Source of the DNA: Mytilus trossulus
Lineage: Eukaryota > Mollusca > Bivalvia > Mytilida > Mytilidae
Direction of reading: 5' to 3'
Assembly (NCBI RefSeq): GCF_036588685.1
Contig: NC_086380.1
Location: 36,284,692 to 36,348,691 of the forward strand
DNA length: 64,000 bases
Numbering within the stretch: the first letter of the stretch is position 1; each line of letters starts with the position of its first letter. The notes beneath the pieces were generated by a model. The model did no database searches. It saw only the letters and a list, made by a program, of their open reading frames with translations, and was not told where the DNA came from. This document shows positions 10,963 through 22,705 of the stretch, piece by piece. Made by a program: the position numbers and the translations under genes.

Positions 10963-12465
10963 TGTTTGTACATAAACGATTTATTTCATTATTTTCATAA
11001 TTGACTTTATTACAAATGAAATAAAGCTTTGGACCACATTTTATACTGAAAACACTGTTAGACAAATTAAACAACAGTAAGGAGGTATAAAACATATACT
11101 AGTACTTGTTTTGTAGACTTCCACTAATCGTTTGATAGTTTTTAATAAGATTTATTGGTACTCTATTTAATCATATCAGTCATGTCAGATATGTAAATGT
11201 ATGTCAATAGTGAAAAACAGGCGAGTTTCTCTCTCTTATTTTTAGAGCATTCAATAAGGTGTAAGATAAGGGGATATGCCGAGCCCTGCTGTGTTTAAAT
11301 TACTAGTAGTTTCTTGATTGCTAATCATCTTTATTTAACATACCTTAAAATACACATACATGTAGAATACATAGAATAGCACTAGTAAGTGTGCCACTGG
11401 ACCAAAGGGCATTTTACAACATGCCAGATATTGTGCAAGAAATATGAATTTACACAAATCTTTTTCTTAACTTTTTATTTTTTTATATATATGTATACAC
11501 AGAAGGATACTAAGATTTGATCACACAAACTGAAATGTAATTCATCCTCAATGTCATCCGAACATGAGCTAAATTGGAACTACTTTGTCTTATTTAAATG
11601 AACAGCATTTTACCCCTATAAATGCTTGATATATCTAGTTTTTAGGAAAGTTAACTATTCTACCAGCTGAGAACATAACTGATACACTGATACTGTTATG
11701 TCTATCCCCTTTTTGTCTTCCTTTTGACATATATTGTTAATGTTTAATCGCTATAATTTTTCACCTCTAAATGGTGCCTCCAGTGTAGTTTAGAGATCCC
11801 CGGAACCTTTTTTTGAAAATCTTGGATCTGCAATAGAAATGCATGACGCTACCATCGTTGTTGTAATTTCACATAAATTGCATCACATTTACAAGAAGGA
11901 CATATTAGAAAACTTGGTATTAAAAATACTGACTGTAAATTTAGAAACTATTGCGTGCATTTATACATTTTAGACTAAATTGCGATTTTACTTTTTGCTA
12001 TATTGAGAAAAGAAAGTTCAATTCACATAAAAAATGCGAGATAAACATATTGCGTTTATAACCCTGTCGCATTTTTCGCAATAATTAAAATATTGCAATA
12101 ATTTACAATACCTGGACAAATTTTGATAAAGTTTCACACATATTTAGCGATTTAAGAATGAATACTCTGCTGCAGACTTAATTGAATAGCATGTCACTAT
12201 TTGCTATGACTGAGGATAATACTGTTGTTTCTTACGGAAAGCTTCTCATGATTTATCTTTTTGACACGATTTTCAAAATTGCGGATATCTTGCATTCTTG
12301 AATAAAACGTATTGAAATGTGTCGCAATGATGACAATAGGCATTGCAATTATTGAAACTCCACAAGCGGCACAACATGCTCCAACACATTTTCCAAGTAC
12401 TGACTTTGGGTAATGATCTTACCTATTTATACAAAATTTTAAATTTTTGAAATACTTAGGCTTTT
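10963..12465. other. Noncoding stretch
   Basis: AT-rich with no gene-like frame and no repeat shared with the rest of the window that I could see. Confidence 0.4.
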
Positions 12466-12660
12466 CTACCTCAGACATGATTACCTTGGATGTATTTGGC
12501 AAAAGTTTTAGTGCTTTTGGTTCTCAATGGCCATCAACTTCGTACTTTATTTGGCCTTTTTAACTTTTTTGGATTCGAGCGACACTGATGAGTCTTTTGT
12601 AAACGAAACGCGTGTCTATATACAAAATTTAGTCCTGGTATCTATGATGAGTTTATTTAT
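12466..12660 (+). ncRNA. Retrozyme-like element with degenerate hammerhead ribozyme
   Basis: The hammerhead core CTGATGA (12584-12590) and GAAA (12604-12607) are kept. Stem II (GTCT/AAAC) has a mismatch, and the stem I side after the GTC cleavage site has drifted to TATATA. The upstream segment (GATTACCTTGGATGTATTTG, then TTTGGTTCTCAATGGCC) parallels that of the intact copy at 41.1 kb, and the downstream segment keeps TAGTCCTGGTA. Probably no longer self-cleaving. Confidence 0.6.
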
Positions 12661-12987
12661 ACCACATTCAAAATGATCTTTTGAAATCTTTTACTTTAAA
12701 CATACACGATATCAGTCTATATGTATTACATATTAATAAATTATTAAAATATATATTTAAAGTACACCTTTTACTTGCATCCCACACCATTTGCACAAAC
12801 TAGTAATTCATGAATGAGACAGAAACCCACTGACACATTTAAAAAAATGACTCACAGTAGTGTATCCTCCCGGAATACTTGAGTTCAACTTCGATTGTTC
12901 AGAGAACCATGTTGATAAATCTTTAGTGTTCTGTTGGTTGTCTCTTTCTTCCATTTAAAAGTATTTTATTTTGAGAAACAATAAAAA
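12661..12987. other. Noncoding stretch
   Basis: AT-rich; nothing recognised. Confidence 0.4.
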
Positions 12988-13265
12988 GATATAGGAAGAT
13001 GTACTATGAGTGCCAATGGGATAAGTCTCCATTCAAATAACAATTTATTCCAGTAAAAAAATGTAGGTCAAGGTACGACCTTCAACACGGAGCCTTGGCT
13101 CACAGCGAACAACAAGCTATAAAGAGCTCCCAAATTACTAGGTTTAAAACCATTCAAACGGGGGAAAACACGGTCTAAACCATATAAAAAACGACAGGCG
13201 CAAACATTTGCAGCGGGATTAAACGTTTTAATGGTTCCAAACCTTCTCCCTTTTTTGAAACAATA
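12988..13265 (-). repeat. Retroelement tail, family A' (minus)
   Basis: Carries, inverted, the landmarks AGGAAGATGT..GAGTGCCAATG, CCTTCAACACGGAGCC and CACAGCGAACAACAAGC shared with plus-strand pieces at 16738-16925 and 39828-39905. The pattern is related to family A but with distinct sequence (ACACGGAGC instead of CGTACGG). Probably another truncated PLE-type tail. Confidence 0.55.
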
Positions 13266-13845
13266 GTATTACATCACAACATAGAAAAACACACTCTAAA
13301 ATATCAATTGGAAGGCTTAACTCCATCAATTAAGTCTAGATAAAGTACAGTAACTGTTGTTTTCTTTTATTTTCCGACAGCGAAAGGTATCAATAACCAA
13401 AAATAGACCCAGAAAGATAACAAAATGCAGTTTTATTGACGGATCAAACAGACTTTTAGTCTTCGTAAAATAGAAGTTGAATGAAAGCCATGCACATCAA
13501 ATAAAAGGACAGTAAAGGCAGAAAACCAAGTAGCCATTTATCTGTATATAGACAAACAGAAATAAAATGGATAAGTTAAAAAAAAAATTGATGTTATATG
13601 ACGTGTTTTCCTAAAATGTTGGAACTACATCAGGAATATTTCAAGAAGGTAATCAAAGTACCGTAAAAACTAAATGTATCAGAATTGAAAGTTCATGTAC
13701 GCTCACAAAAGGAATGAAAAATATATTAATGGAATTTTTTTTTTAAGCAACACATTACTGGTCTACTTCATTTAAAATCAAGCCTTATATTGGAATGAGG
13801 CATGCAGTGATCTAACTTATCAAACAATGAGTTCAAATGTTGTTA
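13266..13845. other. Noncoding stretch
   Basis: AT-rich, no gene recognised. The beginning may still belong to the preceding retroelement tail. Confidence 0.35.
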
Positions 13846-14350
13846 CTCCGAGTAATTAGTAGGTTTTTGTAGTACGATTTTGGCTTATCGAATTTCGAAA
13901 GTCTAATAAGAAGATATGTGGCCTTAGAAATGCATCAGTACCACATCAAGTCAACAGCAACAAATATATGACGGTTATTCAAGCTGCTCTATCAGAGTTT
14001 AACAACAAAAGCTTACATATTTTGAAAGAGGACATATTTGTATTTGTTTGGCTTTTTAACTATTTTGATCTGAGCGTCACTGATGAGTCTTATGCAGACG
14101 AAACGCGCGTCTGGCGTATAAAATTATAATCATGGTACTTTTGATAACTATATAGGTAAAGATGAATAACCGAAAATGCTAAAGAATATAGCATTTTTCC
14201 TCATGCCAGTCTGTCACATATTATGGGTTTTGCAAGATTGTCTCTGATCACTTAAACAAATTATGGTTTAGGAATGTACTGTTTCAGTAGTTTAGTAAGC
14301 CTTCCTATACTCACAAAGGATGAGAAAATTTACCGAATAATGTACCATGC
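13846..14350. repeat. Local duplicated block A, copy 1 (interrupted by a hammerhead element)
   Basis: Shares with 14826-15185 and 17480-17800 the ordered pieces TCGAATTTCG, GCATC..ACACATCAAGT, CAGAGTTTAACAACAAAAG, CTCATGCCAGTCTGTCACAT and TTAGGAATGTACTG. In this copy, a ribozyme-bearing insertion (about 14040-14150) splits the block at a point where the other two copies are continuous. No intact reading frame is common to the three copies. Confidence 0.6.
14040..14150 (+). ncRNA. Hammerhead ribozyme (type I), intact, in a short retrozyme-like insertion
   Basis: Core CTGATGA at 14080-14086 and GAAA at 14100-14103. Stem II is GTCT (14087-14090) with AGAC (14096-14099) around a 5-base loop. Stem I is GCGTCA (14074-14079) with TGGCGT (14112-14117), six pairs including wobbles. 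Stem III is the minimal ACGC/GCGT with no loop. Cleavage is expected after GTC at 14111. Such short stem III types are known from metazoan retrozymes and usually cut best as dimers. Confidence 0.8.
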
Positions 14351-14395
14351 TTATATCTTTTTTTTATCAACCGTTGTAGACACAAGTACTATATA

Positions 14396-14450
14396 TTAAA
14401 CGCGCGTCTGGCGTATAAAATTATAATCCTGGTACTTTTGATAACTATTA
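14396..14450 (+). repeat. Partial retrozyme-like copy, 3' part only
   Basis: Begins within the ribozyme just before the cleavage motif (ACGCGCGTCTGGCGTAT) and continues with the same flank as the intact copies (ATAATCCTGGTAC, TTTTGATAACTATTA). The CTGATGA half is absent, so it cannot self-cleave. Confidence 0.6.
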
Positions 14451-14825
14451 GTTTGGTGTATTCGTTAAACTCAACCAAAACATTCTGCCTTAGAAATGTT
14501 TAGAGAAGCCTTGCACGATGGGTGTGTAGATAGATTGTATATTCAGTTGATAAAAAAGTAGGACTATTGTTTATTGAAGAAGTGAATCCAGATTTCTTCA
14601 TAGAAGAGGATTCTGATATCAGATCTTTCAAAACAAATTATATATTATACTGGAAAGTTTATGTACATGTATGCTCGCAAAGGATATTAAATCTGAACTA
14701 TAGGAGGAAATGATTTCAGGCCACATTGAACGTCTACGATATTTCTAAATCAAACAATATATATTCGGGTGAAATATGCCGTAGTCTAAGTTATCAAAAA
14801 TGCAGTTTTCTAAGAGTTCAAATAC

Positions 14826-15185
14826 TTTATTTTGAGTAATAATTTTTTTTTTGTAAAATTTTGGCTTTTCGAATTTCGCAAGTCAAATAAGAGGATACAT
14901 ATATGTCCGTGTAATTGCATCTATAACACATCAAGTAAACAGCGACAGAAGCATGGCGTTCATACAATTTGCTTTATCAGAGTTTTAACAACAAAAGTCT
15001 TACACATATCTTGCATATAGATGTGGACAAGGCACCGGTGCTGCCGAAGATAATGGAAATTTTCCTCGTGCCATTTCGTCACATAATATGGGTTAATTTC
15101 GCAAGATTGTTCTTGATCACTGCAAACAAATTAATATTTAGGAATGTACTGTTCCAGTAGATTAGTAAACTTTGCTACTATGACC
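14826..15185. repeat. Local duplicated block A, copy 2
   Basis: Same order of conserved pieces as copy 1, without the ribozyme insertion: TCGAATTTCGCAAG, ACACATCAAGTAAACAGCGA, ATCAGAGTTTTAACAAC, TCCTCGTGCCATTTCGTCAC, TTAGGAATGTACTGTTCC. Small open frames over it are not conserved in the other copies. Confidence 0.55.
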
Positions 15186-16261
15186 GGATGAATAGCATGT
15201 TAATTAGTTGGACTATGATATTTCTATTTCTAATTATTATATCTTTTAATTGTCATTATGAATTCAAATATTCCAACACAATTATCTTTTGTTTAAAAAT
15301 ATATGTTTCTACTAATCCGATGTGGACTTCGTATCTACGTGTCAAAGATTATCTGGACAATGGACAATAATTGCTTAATCCGTAGTTACACATTTTTTCT
15401 TTATTATTCTGTTGTATATATTTCTGAGAAACAATTTATGTTCAGTTTTTGATAGGTTCTTAATTATATGTATCAAAGTTGTACATATATCGATGCTAGT
15501 TTGTTTTGTTTTGTTTGGTAAGGAACATGTGTTTATGCTATTTATAGAAAGGTCTGTTTGATTGGATATATAAGGTATGCGGGAAGAAATTCATGCACGG
15601 GTGGTTTGATAGTAGTTAAAGTCATTTGAGTCATTGCAGTCAAGTGCTCTAGATGCTTTTTTTGAAAATTATTTATTTACAGGTTGATAGTCCAAGAAGA
15701 GTCGCAAATATTGATGTTGCAGTGCTAGTTAGAGACAAGACAATTTTCATAATTCTCTTTGATATATAATGAATTACGTGTACTTATTACCTGAATAAAA
15801 ATACACTTGAACTTTGCAAGTGGCTACTCCCATGTGAGAGTTTTATATTACATTGATAAATGTTTTATGTTCGGTTAAGGTTACGAACTAGAACATAACC
15901 CGTAAACACCGGACTCAATATTGTAACATCGTTTATATTCTTGTTGGATCGTTTATTAAATTTGTTAAACTTTATACCGACTTGAATCTCCATTTTAATA
16001 CCCAGCGAGGGGATATGGATGTTTTGGAGAAAAAGTTGTTTCCGGTTTTTTTTGGAGGAAAAAAAAATAGTTTCACCTTCAGCTGCCAATATATGTAATG
16101 CAAATATTAAAAGAAAAAAAATGTTTTCAACTTGTCGCCAGAAAAAAAAAATGTTTTTCGCTGAAGTTTGTCCGGAAAAAAATCCAATTCAACCGTGTCG
16201 CAAGTATTGTTATTCTTTATTTAGGTCAACATTTGGTCGACCTCACTGATTTTTCTATGTG
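15186..16261. other. Noncoding stretch
   Basis: AT-rich. Overlapping short frames at 15.9-16.3 kb are lysine/phenylalanine-rich products of A/T runs and look unreal. Confidence 0.4.
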
Positions 16262-16390
16262 GAAATCACAAAATATTTGATTTGTCTATTTACCATTTCA
16301 TTAATTGTTGACTAAGTAAATATTAAATGCAGTATCATCAAACAATTTCTTTTATAAAATGCAATACCTGGAAACCATTGTACCTGTCAA
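16262..16390. repeat. Local duplicated block B, copy 1 (short)
   Basis: Contains ATATTTGATTTG, TATTTACC, GTAAATATTAAATGCA and ATACCTGGAAACCATTGT, parallel to 18.26-19.79 kb and 22.17-22.70 kb. It appears to be an older, more diverged copy. Confidence 0.45.
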
Positions 16391-16737
16391 GTCTTTCATG
16401 GGTTTCTTCTCAGTCATTAATCATACATCCCAGAACTAAGACTGAAAACTCTCGAGGGAGGGAAACATATTCTGGAGTCATTATGTTCTATTTTAGTATT
16501 TAATTAAAAATTTACAAGTAGGTCCCTTTTGATGGTATTATCAATACATTTTAGTTTGTTTTAGTGTGAGAACACTTAAAAAACCAGGAGGGATTTAAAA
16601 GGATATAATGACATATTAAACTGTCTGTGACATTTGTTTTAAATCAGATGTGTTAAGGTATGTGACACTTTTTTTCATTATATTTGACATTCTATTGTTA
16701 TTTACCTTCAAAACTTCTATAAATACAATGTGAAATA

Positions 16738-16925
16738 AATTAGACCGTTGGTTTTCCCGTTTGAATGGTTTTACACTAGTAATTTTGGGGCCCTTTATAG
16801 CTTGTTGTTCGGTGTGAGCCAATGCTCCGTGTTGAAGGCCGTACTTTAACCTTTAATGGTTTGCTTTTTTGGATTGTTGTTTGGATGGAGAGTTGTCTCG
16901 TTGGTACTCACACCACATCTTCCTA
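16738..16925 (+). repeat. Retroelement tail, family A' (plus)
   Basis: Landmarks GGTTTTACACTAGTAAT, GCTTGTTGTTCGGTGTGAGC, GTGTTGAAGGCCGTAC and AGAGTTGTCTCGTTGG, ending ACACCACATCTTCC. The 114-codon frame starting at 16856 begins inside this tail, so I do not call it a gene. Confidence 0.6.
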
Positions 16926-17246
16926 TATCTATATACATTCCCGTTGTTGTACTTTTTAATAGGTATGTATTAAAGGAAAGAAATGGACAAAAATCACAAT
17001 CCTGTCATTCATCGAGTCGTGTTTCAGTTAATTTCGGTGTTGCGGCCATAGGTCCACTAGTAATTTATTTCTTTTACTTTTTGGTATTTACCATTGTCAA
17101 ATTTTTTAATAACTTCGCGCTCTTCGCGTCACATATTGCAAGTTCCTGTACTTTTAGGCAGAAGCTTGTAATCTCGTCGGTTATTGTCTGTCAAAACTGA
17201 CTTTATTTTGATTGTCGTATATATAGTAAATTCAGACCTTGCACCA

Positions 17247-17333
17247 AAAAATATAAATATTTTATAGCCGCTTTAAACAGGGTTGATATAAAAAATATAA
17301 ATATTTTATAGCCGCTTTAAACAGGGTTGATAT
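17247..17333. repeat. Exact ~43-bp tandem duplication
   Basis: The segment AATATAAATATTTTATAGCC followed by GCTTTAAACAGGGTTGATAT occurs twice head to tail without visible differences, which suggests a very recent duplication. Confidence 0.85.
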
Positions 17334-17479
17334 AAAGGATCAAACAACGGATTTAAGGATTTCTGTAACACAAAGCAGAGCTACGACATGGTAAAAATAA
17401 GCATTAGCATATAAGAATGAATATGCTGTGTTCTAAATCACCGCAAAAATAAGTTTAAATATCATTACTAGAAGTTTGT

Positions 17480-17800
17480 TGGTTTTAATCCTTTGGCAGC
17501 AATCCCATTTCTTCAATGATTTCATTAATTGGTTTTCTACAATTTCGAAAGACCGATAAGAATATAAATGGTCGTGCAAATGCATCTGTACCACATCAAG
17601 TCAACTGAAAAAAAACCAATGGCGTTTGTCCAAGCTCCTCACTCAGTGTTTACAAACGAAAACCTGCACACAACTTGAAACAGGGTATATAGTTACATGT
17701 TATCCGTGCTGCTAAAGACGATGAAATATTTCCTATTGCCGGTCTGTCACATGTTGTGTTTTATATTTTCACGACTTTCCATATGAACAGATATATTAAT
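17480..17800. repeat. Local duplicated block A, copy 3
   Basis: Has ACAATTTCGAAAG, AATGCATCTGTACCACATCA, CTGCTAAAGACGATGAAAT and GCCGGTCTGTCACATG, in the same order as copies 1 and 2. Confidence 0.5.
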
Positions 17801-18259
17801 TTGGACATTGCGGGATCCAGGTCCACCTGAACATTACACACTGATGTAAAATAAATTGCAACTTTTCGTATTTATTCCTTGGCAAGTTCTCACTGCAACG
17901 TTATTCTTTCAAATGGTATTATATGATTCATAGAGAAATAGATATATCAAATTATTTAACTGAACAACGGGTTACTTGATGATGCAGAGTTGATGGAAAA
18001 CATGTATGCAGTGGTTTCTTTCTTTCGTTTAAAGTTAAATAAATATACTAAACTTTATTATAAAATTAACAATATGGTAGGATTACTTAGATTATTTTCT
18101 CTTTTGTTCTCACATTGTTTCTGTACCTCGATAGAACTGTCATAAATGTTGCTGCTTTTACACACAAGCAGGCTTCCGAGAAGAGCCATATTTTTAATTC
18201 AGGTAAAACGATAGTTATGTATATTTGATTTAAAACTCATTCATGTTTAATAAATAACT

Positions 18260-18428
18260 TCTCGCAAGTATTGGCAATTCAAGATTGAGACAAACTAGAT
18301 TCAAGTAAACATTATTTCTGCATAACCTTATTGATTGTTAATGCGGTAATCGGCATAATATTTGATTTGTATATTTACCTTATAAATAATTAATGACGAC
18401 AAAGTAAATGGTAAATGCAACAAGGTGG
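18260..18428. repeat. Local duplicated block B, copy 2, first part
   Basis: Long near-identical match to 22170-22330, including GGTAATCGGCATAATATTTG and TTTACCTTATAAATAATTA. The block resumes at 19490 after roughly 1 kb of inserted sequence. Confidence 0.65.
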
Positions 18429-18529
18429 CAGAAACCAGTTGTTTTACAATAAATCTTTAGAATTTCATGGATTTATGATTTTATTTTCTTGAAAATTCAT
18501 TCAAGCCTATATACAAATAATATAAAATT

Positions 18530-19012
18530 AAAATTGAGAATGGAAATGGGGAATGTGTCAAAGAGACAACAACCCGACCAAAATAAAAAAATAAAACAGC
18601 AGAAGGTCACCAACAGGTCTTCAATGTAGCGAGAAATTCCCGCACCCGGAGGCGTCCTTCAGCTGGCCCCTAAACAAATATATACTAGTTCAGTGATAAT
18701 GAACGCCATACTAACTTCCAAACTGTACACAAGAAACTAAAATTTCAAATAATACAAGACCAACAAAGGCCAGAGGCTCCCGACCTGGGACAGGCGCAAA
18801 AATGCGGCGGGGTCAAACACGCCTGTGAGACCCCAACCCTCCCCCCACACCTCCAACCAGTGTAGAAAAGTAAAAGCATAACAATACGCACATCAAAATT
18901 CAGTCCAAGAGAAGTCCGAGTCTGATGTCAGAAGATGTAACCAAAGAAAATAAACAAAATGACAATAATACATAAATAACAACAGACTACTTGCAGTTAA
19001 CTGACATGCCAG
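18530..19012 (-). repeat. Retroelement tail, family B (minus, 5'-truncated)
   Basis: Inverted and nearly identical to 33560-34047, the 3' untranslated end of the PLE at 29.9-34.0 kb. It runs from GAATGGAAATGGGG to CAGTTAACTGACATGCC and lacks the RT frame and the SECIS-like stem, so it is a 5'-truncated copy. It interrupts duplicated block B. Confidence 0.8.
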
Positions 19013-19489
19013 ACATGGGTGTCTCTCCAGCATGGAGATTTAAAAATTTATAATTGCATTGCAAATAAGGCAAAACATATGATGCTCTGATACCAATCTA
19101 ATGCTCACCTGCAGAATCCTGCTAAAAGCCGACAAGAATTTTAGGCAAAATTCAAGAGATATTTAGTGAATTAGAGCCTTGTCCGAACCTATCCTTACAA
19201 TCAAAATCTCAAGATATTTTTATTTACAAAAAAATGAATGTTTTCCCCACTTTGATTGGATGCCGTCAAGTGAGGAGACCACAATTTTGACATCTGATTA
19301 GACCCATGTGTGAAGGAAATCCCCAACCTGTGTATGCAACTACTTACTTGTGTAGTACACTAGCCTAGGATTTTCATTTATTTTTTTAGTCCACATGATG
19401 CAATTTTATACCTCAATGCTTTACTATAACAAAATTTCTGCGTGGGACACATGTTCTGGTACACCAAAACTGGTACCTGCACCTAATCA

Positions 19490-19790
19490 TCAAACAGTTT
19501 ATATAGGGGAATGTACTACCTGAAATCCATTGTGTGTATTTTTTAATGATGTGTTTCATCTGCGTCATTATAAATAAATTCCAAAAATAATACTGCACCT
19601 CTAAAAACTCCGAAGGGAATGTTATTTTGACATCGTTAATTTTAGTTTAATAGGAAATAATTGAAATGTACCTTAGGATAATAGTATCGCTTTCGATTTC
19701 ATCATCAATTTTATTCAACTAAAAACTTAAAACATGTTAAAAAGAGGGATTCGAAAACATACATTGGAAGATTATAAAAATATGTGAAAA
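19490..19790. repeat. Local duplicated block B, copy 2, second part
   Basis: Matches 22334-22700: ACAGTTTATATA, TACCTGAAATCCATTGTG, TTTTAATGATGTGTTTCATC, ACTCCGAAGGGAATGTTATT. In copy 3, the two parts are directly joined. Confidence 0.65.
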
Positions 19791-20566
19791 TTGATTTTTT
19801 ACCGATTTTTTTGGGAAGTGATAGATTTACTAGTATTTTGCCGCAAGTACGTTTTTATATACTATTACTATGTTGTATGATGTTTGCATATTTGCATGTG
19901 GCACCCGTTGACGTCCTATCACCGTGTTCTATTCCCTATGATTTGATCCTAATAGTGGAGCAGCGTAGATTTTAGAAATGTACATATTAATACCTAAATA
20001 TCTTATGAAATTTTAATGTCGTTAATTGTCTCTCTAACTTTTCAGACAGGAAATTAGTTAATGTATAGATAACCGACTCCCATATATACTTGAAATATTA
20101 CTACCCATTTATTTCTGATAAAACTGTTGGCCGTACATTTCTTCTACTCGTCTGCACTATCTACGCCATTTGATGGAGATAGTTTTCACGGATTTGATGA
20201 CAACTTCTCACCAACAACGTTTGGGATGTTTCAGCAGCTGTATCAGCTTCCAGTTGTTACTAGTAATTGAATGAATTTACACAAGCAATCGAGGGATAGA
20301 AATACGTTTTGAAAGCTCAAACAAAGAATTAATAGGTGGGTAAAGGAGCTGTTAAATAGTTTATAAATGCGTCACTGCAAATGCAGCATGAGCAATCAGA
20401 ATGGACTTCATGTCATCAATGAGTACCATTCAGATGGTATATGTCAAAAAACCGCGAATATCATTTTAAGATTTTATCGTCTGAAAAAAGAACATTAAAC
20501 GTTAATCATTGTTAATTGGTCTATCTCTTTATCAACCATTTTGTGAATTATACGTCAATTGATGTA
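19791..20566. other. Noncoding stretch
   Basis: AT-rich, no gene seen. It separates duplicated block B copy 2 from the Tc1 transposon. Confidence 0.4.
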
Positions 20567-22055
20567 TACTGACCGTCTTTAGAAACGCAACACCTATTTT
20601 CTAAAAAAAAAAATCGAAAACAGTAAAAAAATATGTTTTTTTGTTATTTACGCCCGTCATAACATTTATTTGGTTAGTAAAAATCAATCATTGTCTTACC
20701 TGAGCGAGCCAGGTAATTACGACCGCAGCATGAAATGCGAGACGCAGGACGGCGGGTAGCTGAATAAATTTTAAACCGGTTGTTCTTGTCTAAAATGTTC
20801 GTTACATTCTTTGCCTTCTTTTAATCAATTTTACTTATTTGGATTTCGCAATGCCGCGACTCAATAATGGCAGTCGTAATCAAGCTATCGGAATGTTACA
20901 GGCAGGAATGAGTCAATGTGCTGTTTCAAGACATTTCAATGTAAGTAAATCAGTCGTTTATGTCAACGCCACAGATTAACAGGAACAGTAAAAAATCGTC
21001 CGAGACCTGGCCAACCACAATTAACAACGTAACGCCAACAAAATGCCATCAGACTATGTCATTTGCAGAATCGATTTACGACAGCGACGTCAACCGCAAA
21101 CGATTTAATTGGACGCCATGGCAGAGCAATAAATCCTAAAACAGTATCCCGTATCCTTAGACGTCGTCAAATTCGATGTAGGAGACCCTATAAAGGGATG
21201 ATTTTGACTCCACGTCATAGATTAGATCGACAGCAATGGGCCAGGCAACAGCTACAGCAGCGGAGAAACTAGACTCACGTTGTGTTTTCCGATGAATCAC
21301 GGTTCAATGTCAGTTTTGCAGACGAGAGAACAAGAATATACAGAAGAAAAAATGCAGATAACCCTAGGCCTGTGCTTGAACGTCACAGATTTGGTGGCGG
21401 AGGTGTAATGGTATGGGGCGCTATTAACAAAAAAATTCAGACGCGGTTGATAATTGTCAATAGCACATTAACAGCTAGACGCTATATTGATGAAATTTTG
21501 CAGCCAGTTGTCGTTTCGAGCTACGACGTCATAGACAGTAAAATCAGTTGACTTTCCAACATGATAATGCACGTGCGCATACCGCTAGATTGATTTGAAT
21601 GGAGTAGATGTTCTCGAATGGCCTGCTCTTTCACCAGACTTAAATCCCATTGAACACATGTGGGATGATTTGGGCAGACGCGTTCGTTCTCGTCCGAATC
21701 AGCCGACTACCCCGGCTGAACTTGGTATCACATTACAACAGGAATGGCAAAACATCCCCCGCATAACAGTAAGACACCTTTGTCAATCAATGCGAACGAA
21801 ATTAGAAGCTTTCCTACGGAACAACGGTAGCCTCAACTGATACCGATTATTTAAAAACAGACTGTTAGTGTATACCTCATTACTTTGACACGAAACATTA
21901 CGTCATTTGTTTCTCGATTGACAGTAAATTTTGTCTGTAACGTTGAAAAATTAATTTAATATTCGTATATACCATGAACGTGTGTAATATATCATTTATT
22001 TATATTTGTAAACGTCTGATTTATTTAGGTGTTGCGTTTCTAAAGTCTTTCAGTA
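20567..22055 (+). mobile_element. Tc1-like DNA transposon, inactive
   Basis: Ends carry inverted repeats: the inner 20 bases CTTTAGAAACGCAACACCTA (left) match the right end exactly, and the outer TACTGA/TCAGTA match with a few changes between. TA dinucleotides flank both ends, as expected for Tc1/mariner target-site duplication. The element is 1489 bases, a normal Tc1 length, and holds one broken transposase gene. Confidence 0.9.
20851..21840 (+). pseudogene. Tc1-family transposase, broken by stops and frameshifts
   Basis: From ATG at 20851 (MPRLNNGSRNQAIG) the frame encodes the N-terminal helix-turn-helix region, shifts near 20963, then runs through ATSTANDLIGRHGRAINPKT and RRRQIRCRRPYKG. 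The catalytic core keeps its three acidic positions: FSDESRF, then HDNARAH, then DLNPIEHMWD. Only about 30 residues separate the second and third acids instead of 34, pointing to a small deletion near 21590. Stops and frame changes occur near 21030, 21270, 21520 and 21590. The protein would have cut and pasted the element; this copy cannot encode it. Confidence 0.88.
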
Positions 22056-22164
22056 TATATATAATCCACCCATTGGTGGTTATTCCTGACCTGTTCAATA
22101 CGGGTACAACGATATGTATGGAAACTTAATTTAAAATTCCTTCATGATTATCATTGATAATGTA

Positions 22165-22705
22165 GATTCCCTGTTCAAAATATTGCAATTCCAGATTTAG
22201 ATAAACTGGATTTGAGTAAACATTATTTTTGCGTTACATTATTGATTGTTAATGTGGTAATCGGCATAATATTTGATTTGTATATTTACCTTATAAATAA
22301 TTACTGATGAAGTAAATCGTAAATGCAATAATCATAAAACAGTTTATATAAGGAAATGTAATACCTGAAATCCATTGTGAGTATTTTTTAATGATGTGTT
22401 TCATCTGCGTCATTACAAATATATTCCAAAAGTAGTACAGCACCTCTGAATACTCCGAAGGGAATGTTATTTTGAAGTTATAAATTTCAGTTTAAAAAGA
22501 AATAATTGAAATATTGAAATTGATAAGGATAATCGTTTCGATTTCGATTTCATCATCAGTTCTATTTAATAAAAAGTGAGAACAATTAAAAAAAACAATA
22601 GTAAAGGAGGGACTCGAAAAAATTGTTTGATAGATTCTAAAATTACGTGACATATGTAAAAGTGGGACTCAAAATCTAACATTGGCAGATTATAAAAATA
22701 CGAGA
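22165..22705. repeat. Local duplicated block B, copy 3 (contiguous)
   Basis: Corresponds to 18260-18428 joined directly to 19490-19790, without the insertion. This copy shows the ancestral arrangement. Confidence 0.6.

Noticed and set aside
16856-17200. 114-codon hydrophobic frame
   Set aside because: It starts inside a family A' retroelement tail and shows no recognisable domain or splice context.
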